Positions 35,615-44,973 of a DNA stretch of 64,000 bases are shown here, piece after piece. The DNA is from RUG14300 sp964561145 (GTDB taxonomy: Bacteria; Bacillota; Clostridia; Christensenellales; CAG-1252), in NCBI GenBank assembly GCA_964561145.1, contig CAZLNZ010000001.1:62001-126000 (forward strand), in the 5' to 3' direction. Positions within the stretch are counted from its first letter, which is position 1; each line of letters starts with the position of its first letter. Under the pieces are notes generated by a model that saw nothing but the letters and a program-made list of their open reading frames with translations, was not told the DNA's origin and ran no database searches. The position numbers were made by a program, and so were the translations under genes.

Positions 35615-37489
35615 ATGAAATATCGACTTTCATTTTTAGATGAAAACTTTATCGAAAGAGATTTTTTTGAGTCATCCGATTTAGATGTTAGAGTAAGCGA
35701 GTCTCGAATAAACGAGTATATAAAGAGAATATCTCTCGATATTGTAAATAAAAGAGTATCGAGAAGAATAATCCCGTTTATAGAAGTTACGAGTTTAATC
35801 GATGCTTCGTTTTATATGATCCCTTGCGTGAATTATAACGGCAACGAGTGGGGTACTGGTGAAGAACCGAAGAACACCTGTAAGGACGGAAAAGCTTGGA
35901 TTTTTTCCTCCGATAGGGTAGGCTTACCCGGGTGCTCTGTTGTTGAGAGTCGAGAAAAGTGCATCGGTTTATTCGCCGATAATAAGGGCTTATCTAAGAA
36001 TAGCTCCGCAAGTGTTTTCAAAAAGGACGGAAGGACCGTTCAAAGGCTTTATTTTTCAAAAATTGAGTATCCGTATACATACCTTAGGAAATTCGATTAC
36101 GGTACATCGATTATCGATTATGTGTCCTTCCAAGATGGCGAATCGAAGCACTTCGAGTGTTATTTGTACGAGTACAATACCTTAGGTGACGGTTACTACG
36201 GATACAGTAAGTTGTTCGATTACGTAAACGGCGGAGACTATTATTCCTACGTCAAGCCCGCTTTTAGCCTAGAACAAGTCAAAGCTTGGGATGAGGAGTT
36301 TATTTGCTCCTTGACGGAAAAAACGGAAAACGGTTATTTATCCAATATGGGATTTCTTCCCGACGGTGTACATCGCTTAGGCGATAAAAAGGCAAAATGG
36401 TGTTACCGTAAGCACAATAAATACGAAATAGGATGGTGCGGTCAAAATATAACGGTAGCTGAAATATATCTTCGTATGTATTTGGAAAAGGGAAATCCCG
36501 AATATAAAGCAAGAGGATTGGGTATCTTATCTAGTTGGATGACAAGAATTCATCCTTGCGGTTTAATGGGTGCCAACTATGATGTTCCCTTTGACGGCAG
36601 CGAAAGAATCGATACCTGCAATGAAGGCTGGTTCCTATATAAGCTTGTATCTTGCTGTAGGCTTATCAAAAAGATTTACGGAAAAGCCGATGAATATGAA
36701 AAGGTAGCAAAGGGCGTATGCGACTTCTTTATTAAGAATTATCCGGACGGAGGTTTTCCTCAGATTATAAACGGAGACGGAGAGATCGTTGTAAACGATG
36801 GCTGTGCAGGCGTTATGTTGATGCTCGGCTTTGCGGAAGCATACGAGTATTTCGGTAATAGCGAATACTTTGCCCGTGCAAAAAAAGCCTTCGATTATTA
36901 TTTTGAAACCTATTTGTCAAAATCCGTTGCGGCAGGCGGTGCGTTGGATACCTATTGTATCGATAAGGAAAGTGCCGGACCTGTTTTGAGAACTGCTTTG
37001 AAATTACACTCCTTAACAGGAGAGAAAAAATATTTTGATTATGCCGAAAATATAGCTCATTATCTTATGACGTGGTGTTTTTATCATGATGTCGAGTTTG
37101 ATAAAGACAGTGATTGTACTCGTGTAGGTTTGAGAACCACAGGGGGAACGTCGGTTTCTGCCGCACATCATCACATAGATTGTTGGGGTGCGTTTTATGT
37201 TCCGGATTTCTATGAATTGTATAGAATGACAAATAATACGGCATACTTGACGCATGCTTTGGCATTATGGAATTTTACCCTTCAATACATGTCGGACGGA
37301 AGTTTGGAGTTACACGGAATGGTTCGTCCGAGGGGTGCCCAAAACGAGGCTGTACTTCAATGCAATTGGCATTCCCCGGATGAAGACAGAGGACAACTGA
37401 ACGATTGGATGGTAACTTGGGTAAAGACCTTCCAGTTAGATGTAATACATGCCTTTGAGGACAGAGGCTTTAGAGAAGTGATAGAATGA
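35615..37489 (+). CDS. Probable six-hairpin (alpha/alpha-barrel) glycan-active enzyme
   Basis: No exact family could be named. The 624-residue cytoplasmic protein has a beta-rich N-terminal third and, from about residue 225, repeated helical hairpins typical of an alpha/alpha toroid. Examples are NITVAEIYLRMYLEKGNPEYKARG in parts, GVCDFFIKNYPDGGFPQI, MLMLGFAEAYEYFGNSEYF and ALKLHSLTGEKKYFDYAENI. Aromatic and acidic residues (WCGQN, HHHIDCWGAFYVPDFYEL, HSPDEDRGQLNDW) would line the pocket. It lies between a GH39-like and a GH36-like gene and overlaps the latter by 4 bp, so it most likely hydrolyses or lyses an imported oligosaccharide. Confidence 0.6.
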   Translation: MKYRLSFLDENFIERDFFESSDLDVRVSESRINEYIKRISLDIVNKRVSRRIIPFIEVTSLIDASFYMIPCVNYNGNEWGTGEEPKNTCKDGKAWIFSSDRVGLPGCSVVESREKCIGLFADNKGLSKNSSASVFKKDGRTVQRLYFSKIEYPYTYLRKFDYGTSIIDYVSFQDGESKHFECYLYEYNTLGDGYYGYSKLFDYVNGGDYYSYVKPAFSLEQVKAWDEEFICSLTEKTENGYLSNMGFLPDGVHRLGDKKAKWCYRKHNKYEIGWCGQNITVAEIYLRMYLEKGNPEYKARGLGILSSWMTRIHPCGLMGANYDVPFDGSERIDTCNEGWFLYKLVSCCRLIKKIYGKADEYEKVAKGVCDFFIKNYPDGGFPQIINGDGEIVVNDGCAGVMLMLGFAEAYEYFGNSEYFARAKKAFDYYFETYLSKSVAAGGALDTYCIDKESAGPVLRTALKLHSLTGEKKYFDYAENIAHYLMTWCFYHDVEFDKDSDCTRVGLRTTGGTSVSAAHHHIDCWGAFYVPDFYELYRMTNNTAYLTHALALWNFTLQYMSDGSLELHGMVRPRGAQNEAVLQCNWHSPDEDRGQLNDWMVTWVKTFQLDVIHAFEDRGFREVIE

Positions 37490-39225
37490 ATAGATTAATT
37501 CTTAACGGAATCGAATATAAGTTATCGGATAACAGTCAGGGCTTTGACTGTAGTTTGTGCGGTCAAGAGCAAGACGGTGTTACTACGTTACACATTAGTT
37601 TGGACTTCAGACAAAGGTTGCAACCTCAAAAGGTATCCTTAAGCTTTTCCGAAATTGCAATAGGTGCGGACGGGGTTTGGTCAACGTGCGGCGGTTTAAA
37701 CCGTGTTTTGACGCCCGATTGGAATCCCTATACGGTTAATTCGCGTTCGGTTTCCGAGTATCCGATATTATCGGTAGTTTCCTTTGATGATACGAATGTG
37801 TGTACTTTGAGTCTCAACGATGCCGAAAAACCTTGTGCCATTAAGGTTGGTTACAGAGAGGAACGCTCTTATCTTGTTTATACTGTAGAGTGGTTTACCG
37901 ATATCGTTGAGGATATGGAATGTTACGAGACTGATATTGTAATTGATCGTCGCAAACTTCATTTTTCAAGAACGGTAATGGAGGCAAGCAATCGCTTAGC
38001 TGTTATATATAACCTTCAGGCGGCACCGTCTGCAGCTTTTAAACCGTCATTCTCTACATGGTATTGCTTCCATCAAGAGGTATACCGTGAAAAGTTATTA
38101 GAGGAATGTCGCTTGGCTAAAGAACTTGGCTTAGAAACCGTTATCATCGATGACGGTTGGCAAACCGAAGATAACAGTAGAGGCTATGCCTATAGCGGTG
38201 ATTACCGTCCCGCAAAGGCAAAGGTCGGAGATGTTTTCTCACTAACCGACGAGATAAGAAGGCTCGGAATGAAGAGTATGCTCTGGTTCTCCTTAGCCTT
38301 TTACGGTGATAATTCGGAGCATATATCCGATTTTTCCGATATGGCTCTTTACCATGTCGATGATTTGAAAGCATACGTCGTTGATCCCAGATTTAAAGAG
38401 GTTCGCGAGCATATAGTTTCCTATTGCGTCGAGGCTGTTCGGGATTGGGGGTTTGACGGGTTAAAGCTTGATTTTATTGACAGTTTTTATTTGACGAAGC
38501 AAAGTGCCGTTCGTGATGGCGTTGATTGTGTTTCCATCGAAGAGGGAATCAAACGTCTTTTCTACGAATTGAAGAATTCTCTTCAAGAGATAAAACCGAA
38601 CGTGTTGATTGAATTCCGGCAAAGATATATCGGTCCCGTAATGCAAAGTCTTGGTAATATGCTTCGTGTCGGTGATTGTCCCGGGTCTCTTATTCAAAAT
38701 CGTGTGTCTATTATCGATCTGCGTTTGGTTTCGGGAGAACGTGCCGTTCACTGTGATCCTGTCGAGTGGAATATATGTGAGGAGGAGAAGACAATAGCTA
38801 GATATTTGGCAAATTGTATTTTTTCCACTCTGCAATATTCTGTTTATCCAAGCGAGCTCGATGACGCTCAGCGTAGAATAAGTAAAAAATATATCGATTT
38901 TATGAAGGAGTACGAGGAGGTTTTGCAACACGGTGAATTAACGCCCTGCGGCTTGCTGAACAATTACACATCCTGTACGTGTCGAAAGGGAGACACCTCT
39001 GTAATTGCCGTATATTCCGATACGATTGTCGATGACGGTAATAAGAATATTGTTATTGTCAATGGCGGAATTGAGAATAGAATCGTTATTGATATCAACA
39101 ATAGAGAATATTCGTACAGAATAGAATGCAGTATGGGACAAATTCTCGAAAAGGGTGTTATTACCTCATCAAGGGTGCTTACCGTTCCTGTCGGCGGCTT
39201 TGTCTACCTAAGTGAAAAAAGATAG
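37486..39225 (+). CDS. Alpha-galactosidase-like enzyme, clan GH-D (GH36-related)
   Basis: This 579-residue cytoplasmic enzyme is a second clan GH-D member, only distantly similar to the one at 31328. After an N-terminal beta-sandwich the barrel starts at STWYCFHQEVYREKL. LETVIIDDGWQ gives the substrate-binding Asp pair. GLKLDFIDSFY near residue 326 holds the nucleophile Asp. The acid/base Asp is probably in LRVGDCPGS near 403, preceded by EFRQRYIGP. It ends with a short beta domain. Having two such enzymes suggests two linkage types or two steps in one glycan. The start overlaps the previous stop by 4 bp. Confidence 0.82.
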   Translation: MNRLILNGIEYKLSDNSQGFDCSLCGQEQDGVTTLHISLDFRQRLQPQKVSLSFSEIAIGADGVWSTCGGLNRVLTPDWNPYTVNSRSVSEYPILSVVSFDDTNVCTLSLNDAEKPCAIKVGYREERSYLVYTVEWFTDIVEDMECYETDIVIDRRKLHFSRTVMEASNRLAVIYNLQAAPSAAFKPSFSTWYCFHQEVYREKLLEECRLAKELGLETVIIDDGWQTEDNSRGYAYSGDYRPAKAKVGDVFSLTDEIRRLGMKSMLWFSLAFYGDNSEHISDFSDMALYHVDDLKAYVVDPRFKEVREHIVSYCVEAVRDWGFDGLKLDFIDSFYLTKQSAVRDGVDCVSIEEGIKRLFYELKNSLQEIKPNVLIEFRQRYIGPVMQSLGNMLRVGDCPGSLIQNRVSIIDLRLVSGERAVHCDPVEWNICEEEKTIARYLANCIFSTLQYSVYPSELDDAQRRISKKYIDFMKEYEEVLQHGELTPCGLLNNYTSCTCRKGDTSVIAVYSDTIVDDGNKNIVIVNGGIENRIVIDINNREYSYRIECSMGQILEKGVITSSRVLTVPVGGFVYLSEKR

Positions 39226-39243
39226 TATTAACCGATATTGGTA

Positions 39244-39272
39244 TTGACCGACATTTGATATTACGATATAAT
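39244..39272 (+). promoter_or_regulatory. Promoter of the YesL-ATPase operon
   Basis: TTGACC (39244-39249) and TATAAT (39267-39272) are 17 bp apart. It would drive the YesL-like gene, the two ATPase genes and the two small membrane proteins, separately from the glycosidase operon. Confidence 0.65.
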
Positions 39273-39382
39273 GAGTATAATATGGAGAATGTATGGCTTC
39301 TAACTAATGGTCAGTTCGTAAAGAATTGTGATTTAAGTTGTGATGCTTTAAAAAACGGAGGTTCGGAGGCTTTGAGCAAGTA

Positions 39383-40288
39383 ATGAAAAAGTTGAAATGT
39401 TCATTTCAGGATTACACAGAGGAAGACCGCCCGCTAACACGCAAGGAGGTGTTCTTTTCCTGTTATAAGGAGCGTTTCTCGATTCTTTTTAAGTTAGGGC
39501 TCATATGCTTGCTGCTTGTAGTTCCATTTGTGCTGGTCTCATTTTTAAAGGAATCCTATTTATCGGGAGCTCTAGACGGGGTTGCGGATCAAGCGGAAAG
39601 GAGCACAATTTATTTCGGTGCAGAGCTGGTATTCGGAGCCGTTAATATCCTTTGTTATTTGTTATTTGCGTTCTTCTTTTCGGGAGTTACACAGATACTG
39701 AGACAAACACTCTGGGACGAACCTCTCTTCTTCGGTGATGACTTTAAAAACGGGTTGAAGAGCAATTCAATCAAATTCGGCGTTACGGCACTTATACTTG
39801 CCGTGATTAATTATTTGTTGAATCTGTATTCTGCCAATATACTCAAGTACATTTTAAAAGGGATATTCGTTTCGATTATCCTTCCGATTGCGGTATGGTT
39901 TGCCATACAAGGTATATACTACAAGGCAAAGATCGGAACTGCATTGAAAAATGCGGAAATACTGTATTTGAAAACTATTCCCGTATCGTTACTTTTGTTG
40001 ATATGTACAGTGCTACCCTTTTGGCTGTTAGAGAATTTTGTAGCTCATCTTGTGATACGCTATGTGGTATTACTTGTTTTGGCTTTATTTTATATTGTAC
40101 CTCTTTCTATGTGTTGGATGCTTTACGGCTGTCATACCTTCGATAAGCTTGTAAACAAGGAAGAACATCCCGAGATATATCGAAAGGGAATGCAAAAGGA
40201 ATATAATGACGAAGGCGTAGACGAGGCACAAGGTGAAGAAGTAGAAGAAACCATACAGACTGACGGTCAAGAAGAAACCGATTCTTGA
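39383..40288 (+). CDS. YesL-like (DUF624-type) membrane protein
   Basis: This 301-residue membrane protein has about six hydrophobic helices between residues 30 and 245 and a long acidic cytoplasmic tail (EEVEETIQ, DGQEETDS). YesL-type proteins are found again and again beside CUT1 sugar transporters and rhamnogalacturonan or plant glycan genes. Their role is unknown; a transporter accessory function is suspected. The match rests on topology and setting rather than on clear motifs. It leads a second operon that also encodes the transporter ATPase. The ribosome site is weak. Confidence 0.6.
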   Translation: MKKLKCSFQDYTEEDRPLTRKEVFFSCYKERFSILFKLGLICLLLVVPFVLVSFLKESYLSGALDGVADQAERSTIYFGAELVFGAVNILCYLLFAFFFSGVTQILRQTLWDEPLFFGDDFKNGLKSNSIKFGVTALILAVINYLLNLYSANILKYILKGIFVSIILPIAVWFAIQGIYYKAKIGTALKNAEILYLKTIPVSLLLLICTVLPFWLLENFVAHLVIRYVVLLVLALFYIVPLSMCWMLYGCHTFDKLVNKEEHPEIYRKGMQKEYNDEGVDEAQGEEVEETIQTDGQEETDS

Positions 40289-40378
40289 TTTGTAAAACAG
40301 TAAGTCATATTGAAAAACAATGATTCGATTAGACCGCATATTTGCGATAAACAATAAAGCTGTAAAAGGAGAATAATT

Positions 40379-41773
40379 ATGGCAGACTTATCATTAAAGA
40401 ACATTTATAAGGTTTACCCGGGCAAGGAGAAAAAGACTAAGAAGAAAAATGCAGGCGAAGTCAAACAACGCAGCGGATATTTTCTTGCGGTAAGAAATTT
40501 CAGCATGGAAATCGAGGATGGAGAGTTTATCGTTTTTGTCGGTCCATCGGGCTGTGGTAAATCTACTACTCTTAGAATGATAGCAGGCTTAGAGGAAATT
40601 ACTGCCGGTGAATTATATATAGGCGATCGTCTTGTCAATGATGTGGAACCAAAGGATAGAGATATAGCTATGGTATTCCAAAACTATGCATTGTATCCTC
40701 ATATGACTGCAAGAAACAATATTGCATTCGGCTTAAAAATGCGTAAGATCCCTGTGAAAAAGCTGGATAAAGACGGTAATCCCGTATTGGCTATCGATAA
40801 AAAGATGGTTAAAGAGTTGTCTAGGAGGCTTGCAGATGTCGATGCCGATTTGGCGGCGGAGGAACTTGATGAAAAATTAAAGGAAAGCCTTACCGAAAAG
40901 AAGGAAAAGATAGAAGCCGAGCTTAAATATTATAAAGAAACTCCCGTACAGGTTTATATCTATAAGCACTTACCTAAGGAGGAAATAGACGAAAAGGTCA
41001 ATTGGGCGGCTAATGTATTAGGCGTTGAAGATCTTCTCGATAGTAAGCCTAAGGCAATGTCAGGAGGACAAAGACAGCGAATCGCCCTAGGAAGAGCAAT
41101 AGTTCGCGAGCCGAAGGTTATGCTTTTGGATGAACCGTTGTCTAACTTGGACGCAAAACTCCGTACTTCGATGAGAGCGGAAATAGTCAAGCTTCACGAG
41201 CAACTTAAGACAACTTTCATATACGTTACTCACGATCAGATAGAGGCAATGACAATGGGTACTAGAATAGTGGTCATGAAACTGGGCGTTGTCCAACAGA
41301 TAGATACGCCTACCAATCTATTCGATTATCCCGATAACAAATTTGTTGCCGGATTCATTGGCACGCCGCAGATGAACTTCTTTGATGTCATTCTAAAAAA
41401 AGAGGAGGAGCAGTTGAAAGTAACGTTTGTTAATGGTGAGGTTCAACGCTATTCCTTGAAGAATATGAGAACGATTGACGAATCATATTTGGACGGGGAA
41501 GAGCATGAGGCTACTTTGGGAATCCGCGGAGAGAACATCACTATAGGCGATGGCGGACTTACCACAACACTTTCCATTAAGGAGATACTTGGTAATACGA
41601 CGCAAATGTTTGTAAAGCTCTCACCAACCGTTCCCGATTGCGTTGTGTGCTTATCCGAGCGTAACGAAATAAAAGCCGGAGATAAGGTAACGATTAAGTT
41701 CGACGAAAGCAAGTTACATCTGTTTGATAGCGAAACCGAGCTGTCTATTATGGGTAGAGATTATTGTAACTAA
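40379..41773 (+). CDS. Sugar ABC transporter ATPase (MsmX/UgpC type) with a 70-residue insertion
   Basis: The product is 464 residues, while MsmX/UgpC proteins usually have 365-375. Walker A is GPSGCGKS at 55-62, the Q-loop Gln is at 101, the signature MSGGQ at 227-231 and Walker B VMLLDEP at 247-253. A TOBE-type regulatory region follows from about 310. Two insertions stand out: about 20 residues (Lys-rich) after strand 1 at 15-35, and about 70 residues at 129-197 in the helical subdomain, which is very rich in Lys, Glu and Leu and likely a coiled hairpin. It should energise the two permeases at 25999 and 27017. AAAGGAG precedes the ATG. Confidence 0.88.
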   Translation: MADLSLKNIYKVYPGKEKKTKKKNAGEVKQRSGYFLAVRNFSMEIEDGEFIVFVGPSGCGKSTTLRMIAGLEEITAGELYIGDRLVNDVEPKDRDIAMVFQNYALYPHMTARNNIAFGLKMRKIPVKKLDKDGNPVLAIDKKMVKELSRRLADVDADLAAEELDEKLKESLTEKKEKIEAELKYYKETPVQVYIYKHLPKEEIDEKVNWAANVLGVEDLLDSKPKAMSGGQRQRIALGRAIVREPKVMLLDEPLSNLDAKLRTSMRAEIVKLHEQLKTTFIYVTHDQIEAMTMGTRIVVMKLGVVQQIDTPTNLFDYPDNKFVAGFIGTPQMNFFDVILKKEEEQLKVTFVNGEVQRYSLKNMRTIDESYLDGEEHEATLGIRGENITIGDGGLTTTLSIKEILGNTTQMFVKLSPTVPDCVVCLSERNEIKAGDKVTIKFDESKLHLFDSETELSIMGRDYCN

Positions 41774-41826
41774 AAAAATAAGTAACGCCGGCATAAATAT
41801 TTTGTTGGCGTAGGGATGTAAATACA

Positions 41827-42549
41827 ATGTCTGTTTTAGAGGTAAAAAACTTAAAGGTAATTTATCAAACAAAAAAGCGTAGGGCTGTCGCATTAAACAA
41901 CTTTAGTGCCGTGTTCGAAAACGGAATGAACGTAATAGTAGGATATTCCGGCTGCGGTAAGACCACGCTTTTACGTACTATTTTGGGCTTGACCGATTAT
42001 GACGGAGATGTCATTTTAGACGGAGAATGTATAGATGACGTGTTGCCTAAGAATAGGAATTTTTCTTATGTTTCACAGCAGTACATATTGTATCCCCATT
42101 ACACGGTGTTTGATAATATTGCGTTTCCCTTGAAGCTTTTAAAGGCGAGCAGACAAGAAATCGAGGAAAGAGTCAGATCCGTTGCAGAAATGTTGGATTT
42201 GAGTGTATGCTTAAATCGAAAGCCAAAGTATATTTCAGGCGGACAACAGCAACGTGTCGCTATTGCCAGGGCGATAGTTAAAAGACCGTTTATGTGTTTT
42301 ATGGATGAGCCTTTTTCAAACACCGACGAAGCTACAAGATCACAAAACGTCAGGTGGTTAAAAAGCGTATTCGAATCGTGCGGCATCTCTTGCTTATACG
42401 TAACGCATGATTTTAGGGAAGCACTTGAGCTTGCCGATAAGGTTTTCGTTATGAATGATGGAAAACTTGAAACAATGGGTACTCCCGACGAGATTTTCGA
42501 GTCCGATAATGAAATTGTTAAAAGTCTTAAGGAAGGGTCTCATTTATGA
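41827..42549 (+). CDS. Short MalK-like ATPase lacking the regulatory domain
   Basis: This 240-residue ATPase has only the nucleotide-binding domain. Walker A is GYSGCGKTT near residue 40, the signature ISGGQQQR near 137, Walker B CFMDEPFSNTD near 158 and the His-loop YVTHD near 193. MalK-type relatives add a C-terminal TOBE domain of about 120 residues, which is missing here. It follows the full-length ATPase by 53 bp and its stop overlaps the next start (ATGA). It may form mixed ATPase dimers with the larger protein or serve the two small membrane proteins downstream; neither is shown. Confidence 0.85.
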   Translation: MSVLEVKNLKVIYQTKKRRAVALNNFSAVFENGMNVIVGYSGCGKTTLLRTILGLTDYDGDVILDGECIDDVLPKNRNFSYVSQQYILYPHYTVFDNIAFPLKLLKASRQEIEERVRSVAEMLDLSVCLNRKPKYISGGQQQRVAIARAIVKRPFMCFMDEPFSNTDEATRSQNVRWLKSVFESCGISCLYVTHDFREALELADKVFVMNDGKLETMGTPDEIFESDNEIVKSLKEGSHL

Positions 42550-43043
42550 TAAAATATTTGTATTCAGAGGTAGATACGAGAGAACTTTCTTTAAAATTAA
42601 AAAGGGATGTCTTTATATGTGTGATCTTATTGATTGTGGCGGTAACTGTCGGCATATTTACTTGTACATTTGTAACCGATGATAACGCTATGCTGCTGAA
42701 AATCATTAATATCGTTTTAAGCTCGGTGTGCCTTTGCATTACGGTCTATTTTATTTTGAATAGAATAGTTCCGATTTCGGCAAAAAGAACTTACATTGAA
42801 AAGTTACTTCACACCGATCCGAGCACTGTATGCGGTAAAGTAACAGATGGCGGCAAAAAGATAACGGCGATGAAGAGGATGGAGTTTATTGAGACGTGTG
42901 TTCTTAACGAAGACGGAAAGGAGCTTATTTTATATTGGGATTCCGCAATAGCAAAACCCGATTTCGTCGGGCATACGGTCAATTTTTATGTTGTAAATAA
43001 TAAGATAGTCGGTTACGGTGATGAAGATGAAGCAGGTGATTAA
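42546..43043 (+). CDS. Small membrane protein of unknown function
   Basis: Not recognised. The 165-residue product has two membrane helices at about residues 22-42 and 50-70, then a soluble C-terminal half with beta strands (TVCGKVTDGGKKITA, KELILYWDSA, HTVNFYVVNNKIVGYG). The gene overlaps the short ATPase gene by 4 bp and the next gene by about 20 bp, so it is part of the same coupled group. A role as an accessory of the ABC transporter is inference from position. Confidence 0.65.
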   Translation: MIKYLYSEVDTRELSLKLKRDVFICVILLIVAVTVGIFTCTFVTDDNAMLLKIINIVLSSVCLCITVYFILNRIVPISAKRTYIEKLLHTDPSTVCGKVTDGGKKITAMKRMEFIETCVLNEDGKELILYWDSAIAKPDFVGHTVNFYVVNNKIVGYGDEDEAGD

Positions 43044-43632
43044 TAAAATCGGAAAGGACATTTGGATATACATTGCCTGTATTCTTGTCGTTGTTTTTGT
43101 GTATAGTTGGGTATTTAATTATCTCACAACTGTAAAAACCGAAGAAAAGATAACTGTTTTTATAGGTAGCTATAGTTCTTCATTTGAAAAGGAGGAGGAA
43201 GTAAATCAATTGCGGGCTGATTATTTAAAGACTGTCGAGGTGAGAGCATACACCTTGTCAGATTCGGTATATGATACCTGCCTCTCTGTTTTTGGATATG
43301 AGACCGGTGATATATTGATTTTGCCAGAAAGTAACTTAAACGAAGAAACGGTTTCCAATTATTATTCCGTAATATCGCCGAATTATCAATTGAGCTTTAA
43401 TAGTCTTGGCTGGTATGAGGTTGAAGGTAATATATACGGAATCAAAATCCACGATAAAGAAACACATCAAAGCCTCATAAACTGTCTGGATTACGGTAAG
43501 GACGAGGATGAGCAGAATTATTATCTATTGTTTAATAAGAACTCCGTACATTTGAGCGATTTGTCCGATGTGAATTCCAAAAGCGATATGGATGGAGCTA
43601 TACAAGTAGCAAATCTTTTATTAAGTCTATAA
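43021..43632 (+). CDS. Single-pass membrane protein with extracytoplasmic domain, unknown
   Basis: Not recognised. It has about 203 residues. One membrane helix lies near residues 15-35 and an acidic extracytoplasmic domain follows. EKITVFIGSYSSSF and GDILILPESNLNEE have the look of a periplasmic-binding-like fold but there is no firm match. Two ATG codons (43021, 43027) and a GTG (43018) compete as start; no clear ribosome site decides. It overlaps the preceding gene and is followed by a terminator, so it ends the operon. Confidence 0.6.
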   Translation: MKMKQVINKIGKDIWIYIACILVVVFVYSWVFNYLTTVKTEEKITVFIGSYSSSFEKEEEVNQLRADYLKTVEVRAYTLSDSVYDTCLSVFGYETGDILILPESNLNEETVSNYYSVISPNYQLSFNSLGWYEVEGNIYGIKIHDKETHQSLINCLDYGKDEDEQNYYLLFNKNSVHLSDLSDVNSKSDMDGAIQVANLLLSL

Positions 43633-43643
43633 TTCTCTCCCTT

Positions 43644-43692
43644 GCAAAGCATCCGCTATGTAGATTAGATACTTAACGGGTGCTTTGTTTTT
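43644..43692 (+). terminator. Terminator of the YesL-ATPase operon
   Basis: CAAAGCA-T-CCG pairs with CGG-G-TGCTTTG around a long loop, followed by TTTTT. Confidence 0.75.
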
Positions 43693-43827
43693 GACCGATA
43701 TCGGCGTCTCAAATTAATAGGAGGGTTTACCTGTAGTTTTATTTGCAATCAAGCTTGTTGACTTTCTTTAAAACGAACTATAGAATATAATCGGTAGAGA
43801 AAGTCTTTTTCGACTAAAGGAGTAGCT

Positions 43828-44691
43828 ATGGAGAATTTTACAAATACTTCTGATATTGAATTTAGCTATAACATAGGCGATCTATCTATTTCGGTTTTAT
43901 ATGTACAATATCCTATTGAAAACGAGGACGAAGGAAGTAAGCCTAAACATTTTCACGATTATTACGAGCTTATCCTATTAGAGGAGGGTGAGGCTATATT
44001 TGAAGCAGAGGATTCGGAAGTTTCCGTTTGTGGTGGAGAGTATATTATCGAATCTCCGCAGTGTGTACATAAGTATCACGGTGTGGAACGCTGTAAAGCG
44101 CACAAGTTCGGATTTGCCTTTAGTAAAAATACGAAAAGTAACGAAAAGATATATGATGTTGTGGACAAAGTTTTTTCGCAAATAATTTATGAAAAGATAA
44201 AGGACAACGGTCATCTTATGTCATTAATAAGGCAGTTCATCGATTCGCTGGGGAGGGTGGGGGAGTACTATAGAATGTGTTCTACCTTTACGTGCATGCT
44301 CTTTATGCTTTATGACTGTTTTTCAAAGAAGTTTGCTGTTAGTGGCGTACAAGAATACCATATTGCGGGACGAAATGCAAAGGATATTATCTCTAATGCA
44401 CTTCTCTATTATAACGCCACCGATTTATCTATTCAAGATGTATCCGATAGGGTCTTTTTATGTCCTAGGCAAATTAATAGAATTTGCAAGAAGGTGTACG
44501 GAAGGAGTTTTAACGAGCAAAAGATACATTTTCGACTTGAGAACGCAAAAAGACTTTTAAAAAGAACGGATAAGAAAATAATGGATATATGTATTGAAAC
44601 GGGTTTTTCTTCAATCGGAAGTTTTTATTATGCATTTAAGAAGACGGAAGGAATATCTCCGAAAGAATATCGAAAGAAATATTGCACTTAA
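43828..44691 (+). CDS. AraC-family transcriptional regulator
   Basis: This 287-residue regulator has a cupin-like sensor (PKHFHDYYELILLEEGEAIFE at about 38-58, given here in part, and GGEYIIESPQCVHKYHG) and a C-terminal AraC helix-turn-helix (DLSIQDVSDRVFLCPRQINRI and KIMDICIETGFSSIGSFYYAFKK in parts). KGISPKEYRKKY-like residues close the protein. It lies between the transporter ATPase operon and a LamG-esterase gene and could control either. AAGGAG precedes the ATG. Confidence 0.88.
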   Translation: MENFTNTSDIEFSYNIGDLSISVLYVQYPIENEDEGSKPKHFHDYYELILLEEGEAIFEAEDSEVSVCGGEYIIESPQCVHKYHGVERCKAHKFGFAFSKNTKSNEKIYDVVDKVFSQIIYEKIKDNGHLMSLIRQFIDSLGRVGEYYRMCSTFTCMLFMLYDCFSKKFAVSGVQEYHIAGRNAKDIISNALLYYNATDLSIQDVSDRVFLCPRQINRICKKVYGRSFNEQKIHFRLENAKRLLKRTDKKIMDICIETGFSSIGSFYYAFKKTEGISPKEYRKKYCT

Positions 44692-44835
44692 AAGTGACAA
44701 ACGAAAAAACTTGATATGGTTAAACTTTTTACTTGTCCTGTCAGTATATTGATTCGATTATTTGTTTTTTTTGATTTCTTTTATGTTTATATAGCAGAAT
44801 CGTGAAATCCTATATTATATATTATTTGTAAAAAC

Positions 44836-44905
44836 GGACATTCTAAGGGTATTCAAAATAGATGATAAAAATTCCAAAATAGGACATCATTCATTATTAA
44901 TGTCC
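44836..44905 (+). promoter_or_regulatory. Three GGACAT half-sites upstream of the LamG-esterase gene
   Basis: GGACAT occurs at 44836 and 44882 and, inverted, at 44900-44905; the last two form a palindrome with a 12-bp loop. They lie 70-140 bp before a gene that follows an AraC regulator. A binding role is only suspected. The 44692-44973 gap holds nothing else recognisable. Confidence 0.3.
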
Positions 44906-44973
44906 AAATATAAATTGTATTTTGTCGTTTTAAATGGTAACATATAGCTATAGACTCAGGAAAGGAGTAGAAA

